NCBI GenBank assembly: GCA_024234895.1 | Contig: JACKNJ010000002.1 | Coordinates: 129,001 to 193,000, forward strand | Length of the DNA stretch: 64,000 nucleotides | DNA from: Gammaproteobacteria bacterium | GTDB lineage: Bacteria; Pseudomonadota; Gammaproteobacteria; JACKNK01 | Direction of reading: 5' to 3' | In this document: in pieces, positions 23,512 through 32,985 of the stretch | Layout: every line of letters begins with the position of its first letter | Position numbering within the stretch: position 1 is the first letter of the stretch | Notes under the pieces: model-generated | What the model was told of the DNA's origin: nothing | The model's database searches: none | The model's input: only the letters and a program-made list of their open reading frames with translations | Position numbers and translations under genes: made by a program

Positions 23512-25431
23512 ATGCGTCCGCTGCCCATGCCGCATTCCCTGATCCGCCGGATCGGCCTCGCGCTGGGGCTGGAGATCCTGTTGGCGCTGGCGGCGATCGG
23601 CTGTGCGCTGCTGCTGGCGCATTCCCTGGAGGGCAAGGCGGCGGCGGTGAACATTGCCGGCAGCCTGCGCATGGCAACCTACCGGCTGGTCGCGGTCGCG
23701 CTCGCCGATGCGCAGGACATCAAGCCTCTGCTCGCCGATTTCGAACACCGCCTCGACAATCCCCACCTGCATGCCGTGTTGTGGGCCGAGGACGACAGCC
23801 GGCTGCGCAGTGCGCACAGCTGGATCCGCCAGCGCTGGCAGCAGGACATCAAGCCGGGCTTCGGTAAGGACGCCAGCCTGGGCGGCCCGATCGAGGTGCG
23901 CGCGCGGCTGACCGAGGTCGGGGTATTCGTCGGCGAGCTCGATGCCTTCGTCGGCGCGCTGGAAGACCACACCGAGGGCGTGATCGGGCGTTTGCAGGCC
24001 TTGCAATGGGTGGCGCTGAGCCTGGCCGTGGCCCTGGGTCTGCTGGTGTTGCACCGCCTGCGGCGCGATCTCGCGGCCCCGCTGCACGACTTGATGACCG
24101 CTGTGGATCGCCTGGGCAGCGGCGATCTCGATGCGCGCAGCGGGCTGCACGGTCGGGACGAGCTGGGCCGTCTGGGGGTCAGCTTTGACCGCATGGCCGG
24201 GGAGCTGGCGCGCATCACTGCGACCCTCGAAGAACAGGTGCGCGCACAAACCCGTTCCCTGGCGGCGAGCAACCGTTCCCTGGAACTCCTCTACCGCAGC
24301 CTGCACCACCTGAGTGCCGCCGATGACCCCGCACGGGTCCTGCCGGAACTGCTCGATGATGTCGGCAGCGCGCTTGGTCTGGCGGCGGGCACGGTGTGCC
24401 TGCTTGGCGGCGACGGTCTTGGTGCCAGGGACGCCGGTAGTGCCGATGGCGTAGATGGCGCACCGCTGGCCAATCGCATCGCGGGCGCGCCCCCCGGCGT
24501 GGCATCGACAGCGGCATGCACGCCTGGCCAATGCCCGGCCTGCATCGCCGATGGGGCCCCGCACTGCCTGTTGCCAACCGGCCCGGGCGCATCGCGCCGC
24601 ATCTCCATCCCGATCACCGAGCAGGGGCGGCAGTACGGGGTGTTGCTGATGCAGGCACCGCCGGATGCGGGCATCGATGTCGCCCAGACCGAGGTGCTGA
24701 TCGCGGTTGCCGGGCATATCGGCATGGCCGTTGGCCAGGCCTGCGGGGTCGCGCAGGCACGCCGCCTGGCCTTGCTCGAAGAGCGTTCCACCATCGCCCG
24801 CGAGCTGCACGATTCCCTGGCGCAGTCGCTGTCGTACCTGAAGATTCAGGTTACCCGTCTGGAGGCCCTGTGGCGCGATGCCGACGGTCCCGCCGGGGCC
24901 TTGCCGGTGCTGGCGGAGTTGCGCGACGGTCTCAACAGTGCCTATCGCCAGTTGCGCGAATTGCTCACCACCTTCCGCCTGAAGATGGCCGGGCGGCGTT
25001 TCGGTGAGGCCCTGGAAGACACCGTGGCCGAATTCCGCCAGCGTATCGATGGCGAACTGCGCATGGACGACCGCATGCGCCGCTGCGTGCTCAGTCCGAA
25101 TCAGCAGATCCATGCCTTGCAGATCGTCCGCGAGGCCCTGGCCAATGTCGCCCGTCACGCGCAAGCGCGGCATGTCGACGTGGTGCTGGCCTGCACGGAC
25201 ACGGGCACCGTGGAGCTGCGTATCGACGACGACGGCATTGGCATGCCCGCCCTGCACGAGCTAGATCGGCGCGCGCATCACGGGCTCACCATCATGCGCG
25301 AGCGGGCGCGCAGCTTAGGGGGCGAGATCGCGTTTGAACCGACCCACGTGGCGTCCGACGCGGCGCTCGCTGGCCGCCCCGGCACACGCATGCGCCTGCG
25401 CTTCCCATTGCGGGCGGAAACCACGACATGA
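23512..25431 (+). CDS. narX: NarX-type nitrate/nitrite sensor histidine kinase
   Basis: 639 residues. N-terminal helix (14-36), periplasmic sensor with the P-box VNIAGSLRMATYRL (46-59) that binds nitrate in NarX, second helix (about 163-181), HAMP, a central GAF-like module with a cysteine cluster (C336, C341, C344, C352), then HisKA_3 with phosphorylated His433 in ARELHDSLAQS and an HATPase domain (NVARHAQA, DDDGIGM). An alternative start is the ATG at 23527. Coupled to narL by a 4-base overlap. Expected to control the nap operons on both sides. Confidence 0.92.
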   Translation: MRPLPMPHSLIRRIGLALGLEILLALAAIGCALLLAHSLEGKAAAVNIAGSLRMATYRLVAVALADAQDIKPLLADFEHRLDNPHLHAVLWAEDDSRLRSAHSWIRQRWQQDIKPGFGKDASLGGPIEVRARLTEVGVFVGELDAFVGALEDHTEGVIGRLQALQWVALSLAVALGLLVLHRLRRDLAAPLHDLMTAVDRLGSGDLDARSGLHGRDELGRLGVSFDRMAGELARITATLEEQVRAQTRSLAASNRSLELLYRSLHHLSAADDPARVLPELLDDVGSALGLAAGTVCLLGGDGLGARDAGSADGVDGAPLANRIAGAPPGVASTAACTPGQCPACIADGAPHCLLPTGPGASRRISIPITEQGRQYGVLLMQAPPDAGIDVAQTEVLIAVAGHIGMAVGQACGVAQARRLALLEERSTIARELHDSLAQSLSYLKIQVTRLEALWRDADGPAGALPVLAELRDGLNSAYRQLRELLTTFRLKMAGRRFGEALEDTVAEFRQRIDGELRMDDRMRRCVLSPNQQIHALQIVREALANVARHAQARHVDVVLACTDTGTVELRIDDDGIGMPALHELDRRAHHGLTIMRERARSLGGEIAFEPTHVASDAALAGRPGTRMRLRFPLRAETTT

Positions 25432-26111
25432 CCACTTCCCCATCTGAAGATCTCCTGGCGGATGCACCGGCCTCGATCCTGGTCATCGACGACCACCCGC
25501 TGTTCCGCAAGGGTCTCGCCGCCCTGATCGGCATGGCCCCGACCCTGCGCCTGGTCGGCGAGGCGGCGGATGGCGTCGCGGGCCTGGCGCAGATCGACCG
25601 CCTGCACCCCGAGCTGGTGCTGCTCGACCTGAACATGAAGGGCATGGACGGCATGGCGACCCTGCGCGCGATCAAGCAGCGCGAGCTCGACTGCCGGGTG
25701 ATCATGCTCACCGTGTCGGATCACGAACAGGACGTGGTCGAGGCCCTGCGCGCCGGGGCCGATGGCTACCTGCTCAAGGACATGGAGCCGGAAGACATCC
25801 TTGAGCACCTGCGCGAGGCCGCCCAAGGGAGGCTGGTGGTGAGCCCGGCGATCGCGGAACTGATCGCCCGCGCGCTGCGCGCCGACGCACCACCGCTGGA
25901 TCGCGACGCCGCGCAGCTCACCGCCCGCGAGGCGCAGATCCTCGATCTGATCGCCCAGGGTCTGACCAACAAGCTGATCGCCCGCCGCCTGGCCATCACC
26001 CCGGCGACGGTCAAGGTCCACATCAAGCATCTGCTCAAGAAGCTGCACCTGCGCTCGCGGGTGGAGGCGACCATCTGGGCCCTGCAACACGGGGGTACAC
26101 GCCATGGCTGA
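25428..26111 (+). CDS. narL: NarL/FixJ-type response regulator
   Basis: 227 residues. Receiver with acidic pair D21-D22 and phosphoacceptor D67 (LVLLDLNMKGMDG), the conserved Lys in LLKDMEPEDI, and a LuxR-type helix-turn-helix at the C terminus (LTAREAQILDLIAQGLTNKLIARRLAITPATVKVHIKHLLKKL). Overlaps narX and moaA (8 bases). Partner of NarX; a candidate binding site lies at 23270. Confidence 0.93.
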   Translation: MTTSPSEDLLADAPASILVIDDHPLFRKGLAALIGMAPTLRLVGEAADGVAGLAQIDRLHPELVLLDLNMKGMDGMATLRAIKQRELDCRVIMLTVSDHEQDVVEALRAGADGYLLKDMEPEDILEHLREAAQGRLVVSPAIAELIARALRADAPPLDRDAAQLTAREAQILDLIAQGLTNKLIARRLAITPATVKVHIKHLLKKLHLRSRVEATIWALQHGGTRHG

Positions 26112-27135
26112 GTTGGTCACGCAAGCTCCGCCCGGGACCGGCCTGATCGACCCCTTCGGGCGACGGATCGATTATCTGCGGCTGTCGGTCATCGACGCCT
26201 GCAACTACGCCTGCGTCTATTGCGTCCCGGAATGCGGCATCGCCCCGTCCCTCGCCGAGGCCCGGCTGAGCGCCGCCGAGCTGGTGCGCATCGCGGGGGT
26301 GTTCGCGGCGCTGGGCGTGGGGCGCATCCGCCTCACCGGTGGGGAACCGTTGGTGCGTCGCGATCTGGTCGGCATCGCCAGCGCGATCGGTGGGCTCGAC
26401 GGGGTGCACGATTTGTCCCTGTCGACCAACGGCCACCGCCTCGATCGCCAGGCCGCTGCGTTGCATGCCGCCGGGGTGCGGCGGGTCAATGTGTCGCTGG
26501 ATTCGCTCGACGCCGCGCGCTTTGCCGCCATCACCCGCGGCGGACGGCTCGACGCGGTACTCGCGGGCATCGATGCGGCACTGGCCGCCGGCATGTCGCC
26601 GGTCAAGCTCAACATGGTGGTCATGGCCGGCGAGAACGACACCGAGATCGAGGCCATGCTGGACTTCGCCCTGGGGCGCGGCCTCGAACTGCGCTTCATC
26701 GAGGCCATGCCGGTGGGCGCGGCGGGCGATTCCGTCCGCACCCGGCGCATCGACGCTGCGACCCTGCTGGAACGGGTCCGCGCCTGGGGCGGTAGTGATC
26801 TGCTGCCCCAGGCCGCGCCCTGCGGCGGCGGCCCGGCGCGCATGTTCCGCTTCCCCGACGGACGCGGCACCGTGGGCGTGATCTCGGCGGTGTCACAGCA
26901 TTTCTGCGCCACCTGCAACCGCGTGCGGGTCACCGCCGAGGGCGAGTTGCTGCTGTGCCTCGGCCACGAAGGCGGGGTATCGCTGCGCGACCCGCTGCGC
27001 GCCGGCGCGAGCGATGCCGATCTCGCCGCCATCGTCCACACCGCGATTGCGCGCAAGCCCTGGGGACACGATTTCAACGATCCCGCAGCCAGGGATGGGG
27101 TCAGCCCCAACCAGATGCTCCTGACCGGCGGTTGA
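26104..27135 (+). CDS. moaA: GTP 3',8-cyclase MoaA (first copy)
   Basis: 343 residues. First step of molybdopterin synthesis from GTP. Radical SAM cluster C33-NYA-C37-VY-C40, a second C-terminal cluster in FCATCNRVRVTAEGELLLCLG, GGEP motif (RLTGGEPLVRRDL) and the C-terminal double glycine (LTGG-end) needed for activity. The start overlaps narL by 8 bases, linking cofactor supply to nitrate sensing. The first cluster reads CNYACVYC rather than the more common CNxRCxYC. A second moaA is at 35319. Confidence 0.93.
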   Translation: MAELVTQAPPGTGLIDPFGRRIDYLRLSVIDACNYACVYCVPECGIAPSLAEARLSAAELVRIAGVFAALGVGRIRLTGGEPLVRRDLVGIASAIGGLDGVHDLSLSTNGHRLDRQAAALHAAGVRRVNVSLDSLDAARFAAITRGGRLDAVLAGIDAALAAGMSPVKLNMVVMAGENDTEIEAMLDFALGRGLELRFIEAMPVGAAGDSVRTRRIDAATLLERVRAWGGSDLLPQAAPCGGGPARMFRFPDGRGTVGVISAVSQHFCATCNRVRVTAEGELLLCLGHEGGVSLRDPLRAGASDADLAAIVHTAIARKPWGHDFNDPAARDGVSPNQMLLTGG

Positions 27136-27173
27136 GCCCGCCGCATCCACTCATCAATCCGGTAGACACCGAC

Positions 27174-28397
27174 ATGTCCACGATTCCTTTTCCGCCACGC
27201 CGTTCCGGAGTCATGCCCGAGCAGCAGTTCAGTCCGTTCGCGATGGGCTTCCGGCCCTATTTCCTGGTGGCGCTGATTCTCGCGTCGGTGGGAATCGTGG
27301 CGTGGGTTGCCGCGATGACGCTCGGGTTGCCGTTGCCCGATCATTACGGCGCTGCCTGGCATGCGCACGAAATGGTGTTCGGTTACGCGGGCGCGGTGGC
27401 GGTCGGTTTCCTGCTCACCGCGATCCGCAACTGGACCGGACGCGCCACCCTCGCGCGCGGTCTGCTCGCGATCACGGTGGGATTGTGGCTGGCGGCGCGG
27501 GTGCTGCCGTGGTTGCCGGTGCCGGCGTGGCGGGTCGCGTTCATCGACGTGCTGTGGCTGCCGCTGATGGCGATCGCGCTGACGGTGCCCTTGCTCCGCG
27601 CAGGTCATCACAAGAGCCTGATCTTCCCGTTCATGATCCTGCTGATGGGGCTGGCCAACGCCGTGCTGCACGCCGAGTTGCTGGGCTGGATCGCAGGCTG
27701 GGCGCGTGCCGCGGAGTTGAGCGGGCTCTATCTGGTGCTGCTGAAGCTGACCATCCTCGGCGGCCGCGTGGTGCCGTTCTTCACCGAACGCGGCGCGCCG
27801 GGGGCCCGCCCGGTGACCCGTGCCTGGCTGGAACCGGCGGTGGTGCCGCTGACCGTGCTGCATGGCGTGGCGGTGATCCTGGCGGCCACGCGCGGCGACG
27901 GCCTGGCCATGGTGGCCCTGACCGGGGTGTTGGCCGGGGCGGCGCACGCGCTGCGCGTGTTTGGCTGGAGCGGGCGCGCGGCCTGGCGGGTGCCGATGGT
28001 GTGGGTGCTGCACGCGGGTTACGCCTGGATGGCGCTGGGCTTCCTGCTGACCGGTCTGGTCGCGGCCGGGGGTCTGGCGGTGGTGGACGCGACCCATGCC
28101 CTGACCGCCGGGGCGATCGGCCTGATGACCGCCGGCATGATGACCCGCGTGACCCTGGGGCATACCGGTCGCCATGTGCTCGAACCGCCGGCGGGCACCA
28201 CGCTGGCCTTCGTCGCCATCGCGCTCGCAGGGCTTGCACGGGTGCTCGCAGGCGGGCTTGCCGGCATCGGCGTGGTCGATGGCTGGCGGATCGCGGTGAC
28301 CGCCTCGGGCGTGCTGTGGGTGTTCGGCTTCCTGCTGTTGCTGCGCGGCTTGGCGCCGATGTTGCTGCGATCGCGCGTGGACGGCGCGCCGGGCTGA
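27174..28397 (+). CDS. nnrS: NnrS-family heme/copper membrane protein
   Basis: 407 residues, about 12 membrane helices. Typical NnrS opening FSPFAMGFRPYFLVAL, then WHAHEMVFGYAGAVAVGFLLTAIRNWTG and KLTILGGRVVPFFTERG; conserved His are in these stretches and in HALTAGAIGLMTAGMMTRVTLGHTGR. NnrS proteins are linked to nitric oxide tolerance and denitrification. It follows moaA by 38 bases and probably ends the narXL-moaA-nnrS unit. Confidence 0.92.
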   Translation: MSTIPFPPRRSGVMPEQQFSPFAMGFRPYFLVALILASVGIVAWVAAMTLGLPLPDHYGAAWHAHEMVFGYAGAVAVGFLLTAIRNWTGRATLARGLLAITVGLWLAARVLPWLPVPAWRVAFIDVLWLPLMAIALTVPLLRAGHHKSLIFPFMILLMGLANAVLHAELLGWIAGWARAAELSGLYLVLLKLTILGGRVVPFFTERGAPGARPVTRAWLEPAVVPLTVLHGVAVILAATRGDGLAMVALTGVLAGAAHALRVFGWSGRAAWRVPMVWVLHAGYAWMALGFLLTGLVAAGGLAVVDATHALTAGAIGLMTAGMMTRVTLGHTGRHVLEPPAGTTLAFVAIALAGLARVLAGGLAGIGVVDGWRIAVTASGVLWVFGFLLLLRGLAPMLLRSRVDGAPG

Positions 28398-28433
28398 CAC
28401 CGGGCAGGCCAGCGCGCAGCGCGGTCGCGTCGC

Positions 28434-28515
28434 GGAGGAGCGGCGTCAGCCGCGAACGGCGCGGCTGGCTTCGACTCCGCTCAGCCAGCGGGGAGGCCGA
28501 TCGCGGCGGAAGCCC
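28434..28515. repeat. Composite REP-like repeat with nested module
   Basis: Outer arms GGAGCGGCGTCAGCCGCGAA (from 28437) and ATCGCGGCGGAAGCC (from 28500) resemble the hairpin arms at 8529-8593. Between them lies the inner module GGCTGGCTTCGACTCCGCTC followed by AGCCAGC, itself a hairpin and found alone at 5149. A second outer-plus-inner copy is at 43312. No gene is here. Confidence 0.75.
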
Positions 28516-28552
28516 TGCGGGTGGGGCGGCATGAACCCTCGCCCCGGCCAGG

Positions 28553-28606
28553 TTGATCTTTGTCAGCCCGGCGCGGCAACCCGGTGAGGTTCTTGCCTTA
28601 GGTCAA
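28553..28606 (+). promoter_or_regulatory. Two FNR/DNR-like boxes upstream of napF
   Basis: TTGAT-CTTT-GTCAG (28553-28566) and TTGCC-TTAG-GTCAA (28593-28606), each with one base off TTGAY-N4-GTCAA, centred 40 bases apart. The nearer one ends 36 bases before the napF start, so it may overlap the promoter core or leader; the upstream one is in a class-typical activator position. Confidence 0.65.
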
Positions 28607-28642
28607 GGTTTTCTCAGCGAACGCTGATTTAATCGCGCCCCC

Positions 28643-29170
28643 ATGAATCCGAGCCGACGCGCCCTCTTTCGCGGTATCGCTCGCGGCGACCTCAAGCAGG
28701 CCACCGTGGCACGGCGGCCACCGTGGGCGTTGGCCGAGGCGGAGTTCGTCACCCGCTGCACCCGTTGCGATGCCTGTATCGCGGCCTGTCCCGAGCAGTT
28801 GCTGGCGCGGGGCGATGGTGGCTTTCCGGAGATCGCGTTCACGCGCGCGGGCTGCGACTACTGCGGCAAATGCGCGGCGGCCTGCGCAGCGCAGGCGCTG
28901 GATCGCGTCGCGGTCGACACGGCGTTTCCGTGGGTCGCGGAGATCGGCGCGACGTGTTTGAGCCAGCGCGGCGTGGAATGCCGGATCTGCGGCGATGCCT
29001 GCGCGCCGCGCGCGATCCGCTTCCGTCCGGCGGTGCGCGCTGCGGCCCGCCCGGAACTGGACCCGGCGCGCTGCGACGGCTGCGGTTTCTGTCTCTCGGT
29101 CTGTCCCGAGCACGCGATCACCTTGCGCGTTGCGGAGCGGGCCATCCCCCCCGTCACCGTGGAGAGTTGA
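28643..29170 (+). CDS. napF: NapF cytoplasmic ferredoxin
   Basis: 175 residues. N-terminal SRRALFRGIARGD is the usual NapF start. Clusters: CTRCDACIAACPEQ, CDYCGKCAAACAAQ, CRICGDACAP and CDGCGFCLSVCPEH. Cytoplasmic assembly factor for NapA. First gene of the canonical napFDAGHBC operon, under the two boxes at 28553-28606. Confidence 0.93.
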   Translation: MNPSRRALFRGIARGDLKQATVARRPPWALAEAEFVTRCTRCDACIAACPEQLLARGDGGFPEIAFTRAGCDYCGKCAAACAAQALDRVAVDTAFPWVAEIGATCLSQRGVECRICGDACAPRAIRFRPAVRAAARPELDPARCDGCGFCLSVCPEHAITLRVAERAIPPVTVES

Positions 29171-29173
29171 AGC

Positions 29174-29455
29174 ATGAGCACGATCAGCATCGTCGGCGTC
29201 CTGGTGCACGCCAAGCCCGGTCGCCTGGACGCGGTCCGCGCGGGGCTGCTGGCCCTGCCCGGCGTCGAGATTCACGAGGTCACCGAGGACGGTCGGCTGA
29301 TCGTGATCGCCGAGGAGCAGCCGGAGGGGCAGCCGGGCGACCGCCTGTCCAGGACGGTGACCGAGATCAACAACGTCCCGGGCGTGATCAACGCCTCGAT
29401 GATTTACCAACACAGCGAAACCGAAGAATCCGGTGACGCCGCGCAGGTCGCGTGA
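29174..29455 (+). CDS. napD: NapD chaperone
   Basis: 93 residues, small ferredoxin-like fold that binds the NapA twin-arginine signal. Motifs SIVGVLVHAKPGRLDAVRAGLLALPGVEIHE and a tail with INNVPGVINASMIYQHSE match the family. Four bases after napF and 36 before napA. It is the only napD in the window, so it may also serve the NapA-like protein at 18842. Confidence 0.93.
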   Translation: MSTISIVGVLVHAKPGRLDAVRAGLLALPGVEIHEVTEDGRLIVIAEEQPEGQPGDRLSRTVTEINNVPGVINASMIYQHSETEESGDAAQVA

Positions 29456-29491
29456 CGTCCCACCACCCGAGCAGCTTTCCGGAGGCCCACC

Positions 29492-32053
29492 ATGAGTTTG
29501 TCCCGACGCGATTTCATCAAGCACAACGCGATCGCCGCCACCGCCGCCGCGGCCGGCATCACCATCCCCGGCGTCAAGGAGGCCCTCGCGGCCCACGACG
29601 AGCAGAGCGACTCCGGCGACAGCATCCGCTGGGACAAGGCCGCCTGCCGCTTCTGCGGTACCGGCTGCTCGGTGCTGGTCGGCGTCAAGGAAGACCGCGT
29701 GGTCGCCACCCAGGGTGACCCGGACGCGCCGGTCAATCGCGGCCTGAACTGCATCAAGGGCTATTTCCTGTCCAAGATCATGTACGGCAAGGACCGCCTG
29801 ACCCGGCCCTTGCTGCGCATGAGCAATGGCCACTATGACAAGGACGGCGACTTCACCCCGGTGAGCTGGGACCAGGCCTTCGACGTGATGGCCGAGAAGT
29901 GGAAGGCGTCGCTGAAGAAGGACATGGCGGCGAACGCGGGCAAGAAGCCGGAGGAGATGACCTCGACCGTCGGCATGTTCGGGTCCGGGCAGTGGACCGT
30001 GTGGGAGGGCTACGCGGCCTCCAAGCTGTGGAAGGCCGGCTTCCGCTCGAATCACATCGACCCGAACGCGCGTCACTGCATGGCCTCGGCGGTCGCGGGT
30101 TTCATCCGCACCTTCGGCGCCGATGAACCGATGGGCTGCTACGACGACCTGGAGCACGCCGATGCCTTCGTGCTGTGGGGCTCCAACATGGCGGAGATGC
30201 ACCCGATCCTGTGGTCGCGTCTGACGGACCGCCGCCTGACCGCGCCGCATGTCAAGGTCGCGGTGCTGTCCACCTTCGAGCACCGCAGCTTCGAACTGGC
30301 CGACATCCCGATGGTGTTCGAGCCGCAGACCGATCTGGCGATCCTCAACTTCATCGCCAACTACATCATCGAGAAGGGCGCGGTGAACGAGGAGTTCGTG
30401 TCCAGGCACGTCAACTTCAAGCAGGGCAATGCCGACATCGGTTACGGCCTGCGCCCGACCGATCCGCGCGAGCAGAAGGCCGCCAACGCCACCAAGGCCG
30501 GCGGCTCCACGCCGATCGATTTCGAGGCCTTCAAGGCCTTCGTCAAGGACTACGACGTCGAGAGCGTGTCCAAGCTCTCCAAGGTGCCGGTCAAGGACCT
30601 GCTCGCGCTCGCCGAGCTGTACGCCGATCCGAAGCGCAAGGTCGTGTCCTACTGGACCATGGGCTTCAACCAGCACACGCGCGGCACCTGGGCGAACAAC
30701 CTCGTCTACAACATCCACCTGCTGACCGGGAAGATCTCCGAGCCGGGCAACGGCCCGTTCTCGCTGACCGGCCAGCCCTCGGCCTGCGGCACCGCGCGCG
30801 AGGTGGGCACCTTCGCGCATCGCCTGCCCGCCGACCTGGTGGTCAAGAAGCCCGAGCATCGCGCCTTCTCGGAGAAGGTCTGGAAGCTCCCCGAGGGCAC
30901 GCTGAACGGCAAGGTCGGTTATCACGCCGTGTTGCAGAGCCGCATGCTCAAGGACGGCAAGCTCAACTGCTACTGGGTGCAGTGCAACAACAACATGCAG
31001 GCCGGCCCGAACCTCAACGAGGAGACCTATCCCGGCTGGCGCAATCCGGACAACTTCGTGGTGGTCTCGGACCCGTACCCGACCGTGTCCGCGATGGCGG
31101 CGGACCTGATCCTGCCGACCGCGATGTGGACCGAGAAGGAAGGCGCCTACGGCAACGCCGAGCGCCGCACCCAGTTCTGGCGCCAACAGGTACGGGCGCC
31201 GGGCGAGGCCAAGTCCGATGTCTGGCAGGTCGTCGAGTTCTCCAAGCGCTTCAAGATGGAGGATGTCTGGCCCGAGGAGCTGCTGGCCAAGGCCCCGGAA
31301 TATCGCGGCAAGACGCTCTACGACGTGCTTTATCGCAACGGCCAGGTCGACAAGTTCGGCGTGCAGGACGTGGTCGACGGCGGCGGCAACGTGCACCCCA
31401 ACAGCGAGATGGAGGACTTCGGCTTCTATCTGCAGAAGGGCTTGTTCGAGGAATACCGCATCTTCGGTACCCAGGGCCCCAAGATCGGCCACGACCTCGC
31501 CGAGTTCGACAGCTATCACCAGGCGCGCGGTCTGCGCTGGCCGGTGGTGGACGGCAAGGAGACGCTGTGGCGCTACCGCGAAGGCTTCGATCCGTTCGTC
31601 AAGGCCGGCGAGGGCATCCGTTTCTATGGCAACAAGGACGGCCGCGCCAACATCTTCGCGCTGCCCTACGAGCCGCCGGCGGAGAGCCCGGATGAAGAGT
31701 TCGATCTGTGGCTGTCGACCGGGCGCGTGCTGGAGCACTGGCATTCGGGCTCGATGACCCGGCGCGTGCCGGAGCTCTATCGCGCCTTCCCGGACGCGGT
31801 GATCTTCATGCATCCGGAGGACGCGAAGGCCCGAGACCTGCGGCGCGGCCAGGTGGCGCGCATCGCCACCCGCCGTGGCGAGATCACGGCCGAGGTCGAG
31901 ACCCGGGGCCGCAACAAGCCGCCGCGCGGCCTGGTGTTCATCCCCTGGTTCGACGCCGGTCGTCTGGTCAACAAGCTGACCCTCGACGCGACCTGCCCGA
32001 TCTCGAAAGAGACGGACTTCAAGAAGTGCGCCGTCAAGGTCACCAAGGCCTGA
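29492..32053 (+). CDS. napA: Periplasmic nitrate reductase catalytic subunit
   Basis: 853 residues. Twin-arginine signal MSLSRRDFIKHNA, 4Fe-4S cysteines C52, C55, C59 and C87 (CRFCGTGC...NCIKG), and molybdenum ligand C196 in DPNARHCMASAV. Reduces nitrate to nitrite with bis-MGD in the periplasm. The C-terminal end FKKCAVKVTKA is typical. GGAGG ribosome site before ATG 29492. Canonical NapA, contrasting with the paralogue at 18842. Confidence 0.97.
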   Translation: MSLSRRDFIKHNAIAATAAAAGITIPGVKEALAAHDEQSDSGDSIRWDKAACRFCGTGCSVLVGVKEDRVVATQGDPDAPVNRGLNCIKGYFLSKIMYGKDRLTRPLLRMSNGHYDKDGDFTPVSWDQAFDVMAEKWKASLKKDMAANAGKKPEEMTSTVGMFGSGQWTVWEGYAASKLWKAGFRSNHIDPNARHCMASAVAGFIRTFGADEPMGCYDDLEHADAFVLWGSNMAEMHPILWSRLTDRRLTAPHVKVAVLSTFEHRSFELADIPMVFEPQTDLAILNFIANYIIEKGAVNEEFVSRHVNFKQGNADIGYGLRPTDPREQKAANATKAGGSTPIDFEAFKAFVKDYDVESVSKLSKVPVKDLLALAELYADPKRKVVSYWTMGFNQHTRGTWANNLVYNIHLLTGKISEPGNGPFSLTGQPSACGTAREVGTFAHRLPADLVVKKPEHRAFSEKVWKLPEGTLNGKVGYHAVLQSRMLKDGKLNCYWVQCNNNMQAGPNLNEETYPGWRNPDNFVVVSDPYPTVSAMAADLILPTAMWTEKEGAYGNAERRTQFWRQQVRAPGEAKSDVWQVVEFSKRFKMEDVWPEELLAKAPEYRGKTLYDVLYRNGQVDKFGVQDVVDGGGNVHPNSEMEDFGFYLQKGLFEEYRIFGTQGPKIGHDLAEFDSYHQARGLRWPVVDGKETLWRYREGFDPFVKAGEGIRFYGNKDGRANIFALPYEPPAESPDEEFDLWLSTGRVLEHWHSGSMTRRVPELYRAFPDAVIFMHPEDAKARDLRRGQVARIATRRGEITAEVETRGRNKPPRGLVFIPWFDAGRLVNKLTLDATCPISKETDFKKCAVKVTKA

Positions 32054-32151
32054 TGTGAAACATGGGTGATGGTGGCGGACCGCTCCCCGGTCCGTCGCCG
32101 TCCCCGCCCTCGCCGATTTCCCAACCGCAACCACGAACGCCCAGCAACGTC

Positions 32152-32985
32152 ATGGCCAACGAAGATCGCCGCAAATTCCTCGCCGACATGGCGCGCATGG
32201 CCTTCGGGGTCGGCGTGTTCGGCGTCGGCCTGGGCATGTATGCCCAGCGTGCGGCCTCGCTGCCGGCCCAGGCGATCCGCCCGCCGGGCGCGATCCCGGA
32301 GGAACAGTTCCTGTCGGCCTGCGTGCGTTGCGGCCTGTGCGTGCGCGACTGCCCGTACAACACCCTGAAACTGGCCGAACTGGGCGAGGACGTGGCCCTC
32401 GGCACCCCCTATTTCACTGCCCGCGACATCCCCTGCGAGATGTGTGAGGACATCCCCTGCGTGGCCGCCTGCCCGACCGGCGCGCTCGACAAGGGGCTCA
32501 CCGACATCGATGACGCCCGTATGGGCCTCGCCGTGCTCATCGATCAGGAGACCTGCCTGGCCTTCCTCGGTCTGCGTTGCGAGGTCTGCTATCAGGTCTG
32601 TCCGCTGATCGACAAGGCGATCACGCTCGACCGCGACCACAACGAGCGCAGCGGCAAGCACACCTTCTTCAAGCCGGTGGTGCATTCCGATGCCTGCACC
32701 GGCTGCGGCAAGTGCGAGAAGGCCTGCGTGCTCGAAGAGGCGGCCATCAAGGTGCTGCCGCAGAAGGTTGCCAAAGGCGCGCTGGGCGCGCATTACCGGG
32801 TCGGCTGGGAAGAGAAGCAGCGCGCCGGCGGCGCGCTGGTGACCCCCGACAAGACGCATGAATACAACCTGCCCGAAGGCTATCGCTACGAGCACGAGGG
32901 GCGCGGTCTGATCCAGGAAGCGGCGCCGACCCCGTTCGATGCCGATCCGCTGGAGACCCTCAAGCGCGGCAAGGAGGGCATCTGA
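32152..32985 (+). CDS. napG: NapG exported ferredoxin-type protein
   Basis: 277 residues. Signal NEDRRKFLADMARMAFG (twin-arginine type). Cluster motifs: CVRCGLCVRDCPYN, CEMCEDIPCVAACPTGA, CEVCYQVCP and CTGCGKCEKACVLE. Electron carrier between NapH and the nitrate reductase. The in-frame ATG at 32152 was chosen over an upstream ATG at 32062 because it places the RR motif near the N terminus. Confidence 0.94.
   Translation: MANEDRRKFLADMARMAFGVGVFGVGLGMYAQRAASLPAQAIRPPGAIPEEQFLSACVRCGLCVRDCPYNTLKLAELGEDVALGTPYFTARDIPCEMCEDIPCVAACPTGALDKGLTDIDDARMGLAVLIDQETCLAFLGLRCEVCYQVCPLIDKAITLDRDHNERSGKHTFFKPVVHSDACTGCGKCEKACVLEEAAIKVLPQKVAKGALGAHYRVGWEEKQRAGGALVTPDKTHEYNLPEGYRYEHEGRGLIQEAAPTPFDADPLETLKRGKEGI

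Noticed and set aside
28598..32134. 1178-codon minus-strand frame opposite napF-napD-napA
   Set aside because: Exact shadow of canonical nap genes with low-complexity translation; no ribosome site or motif.
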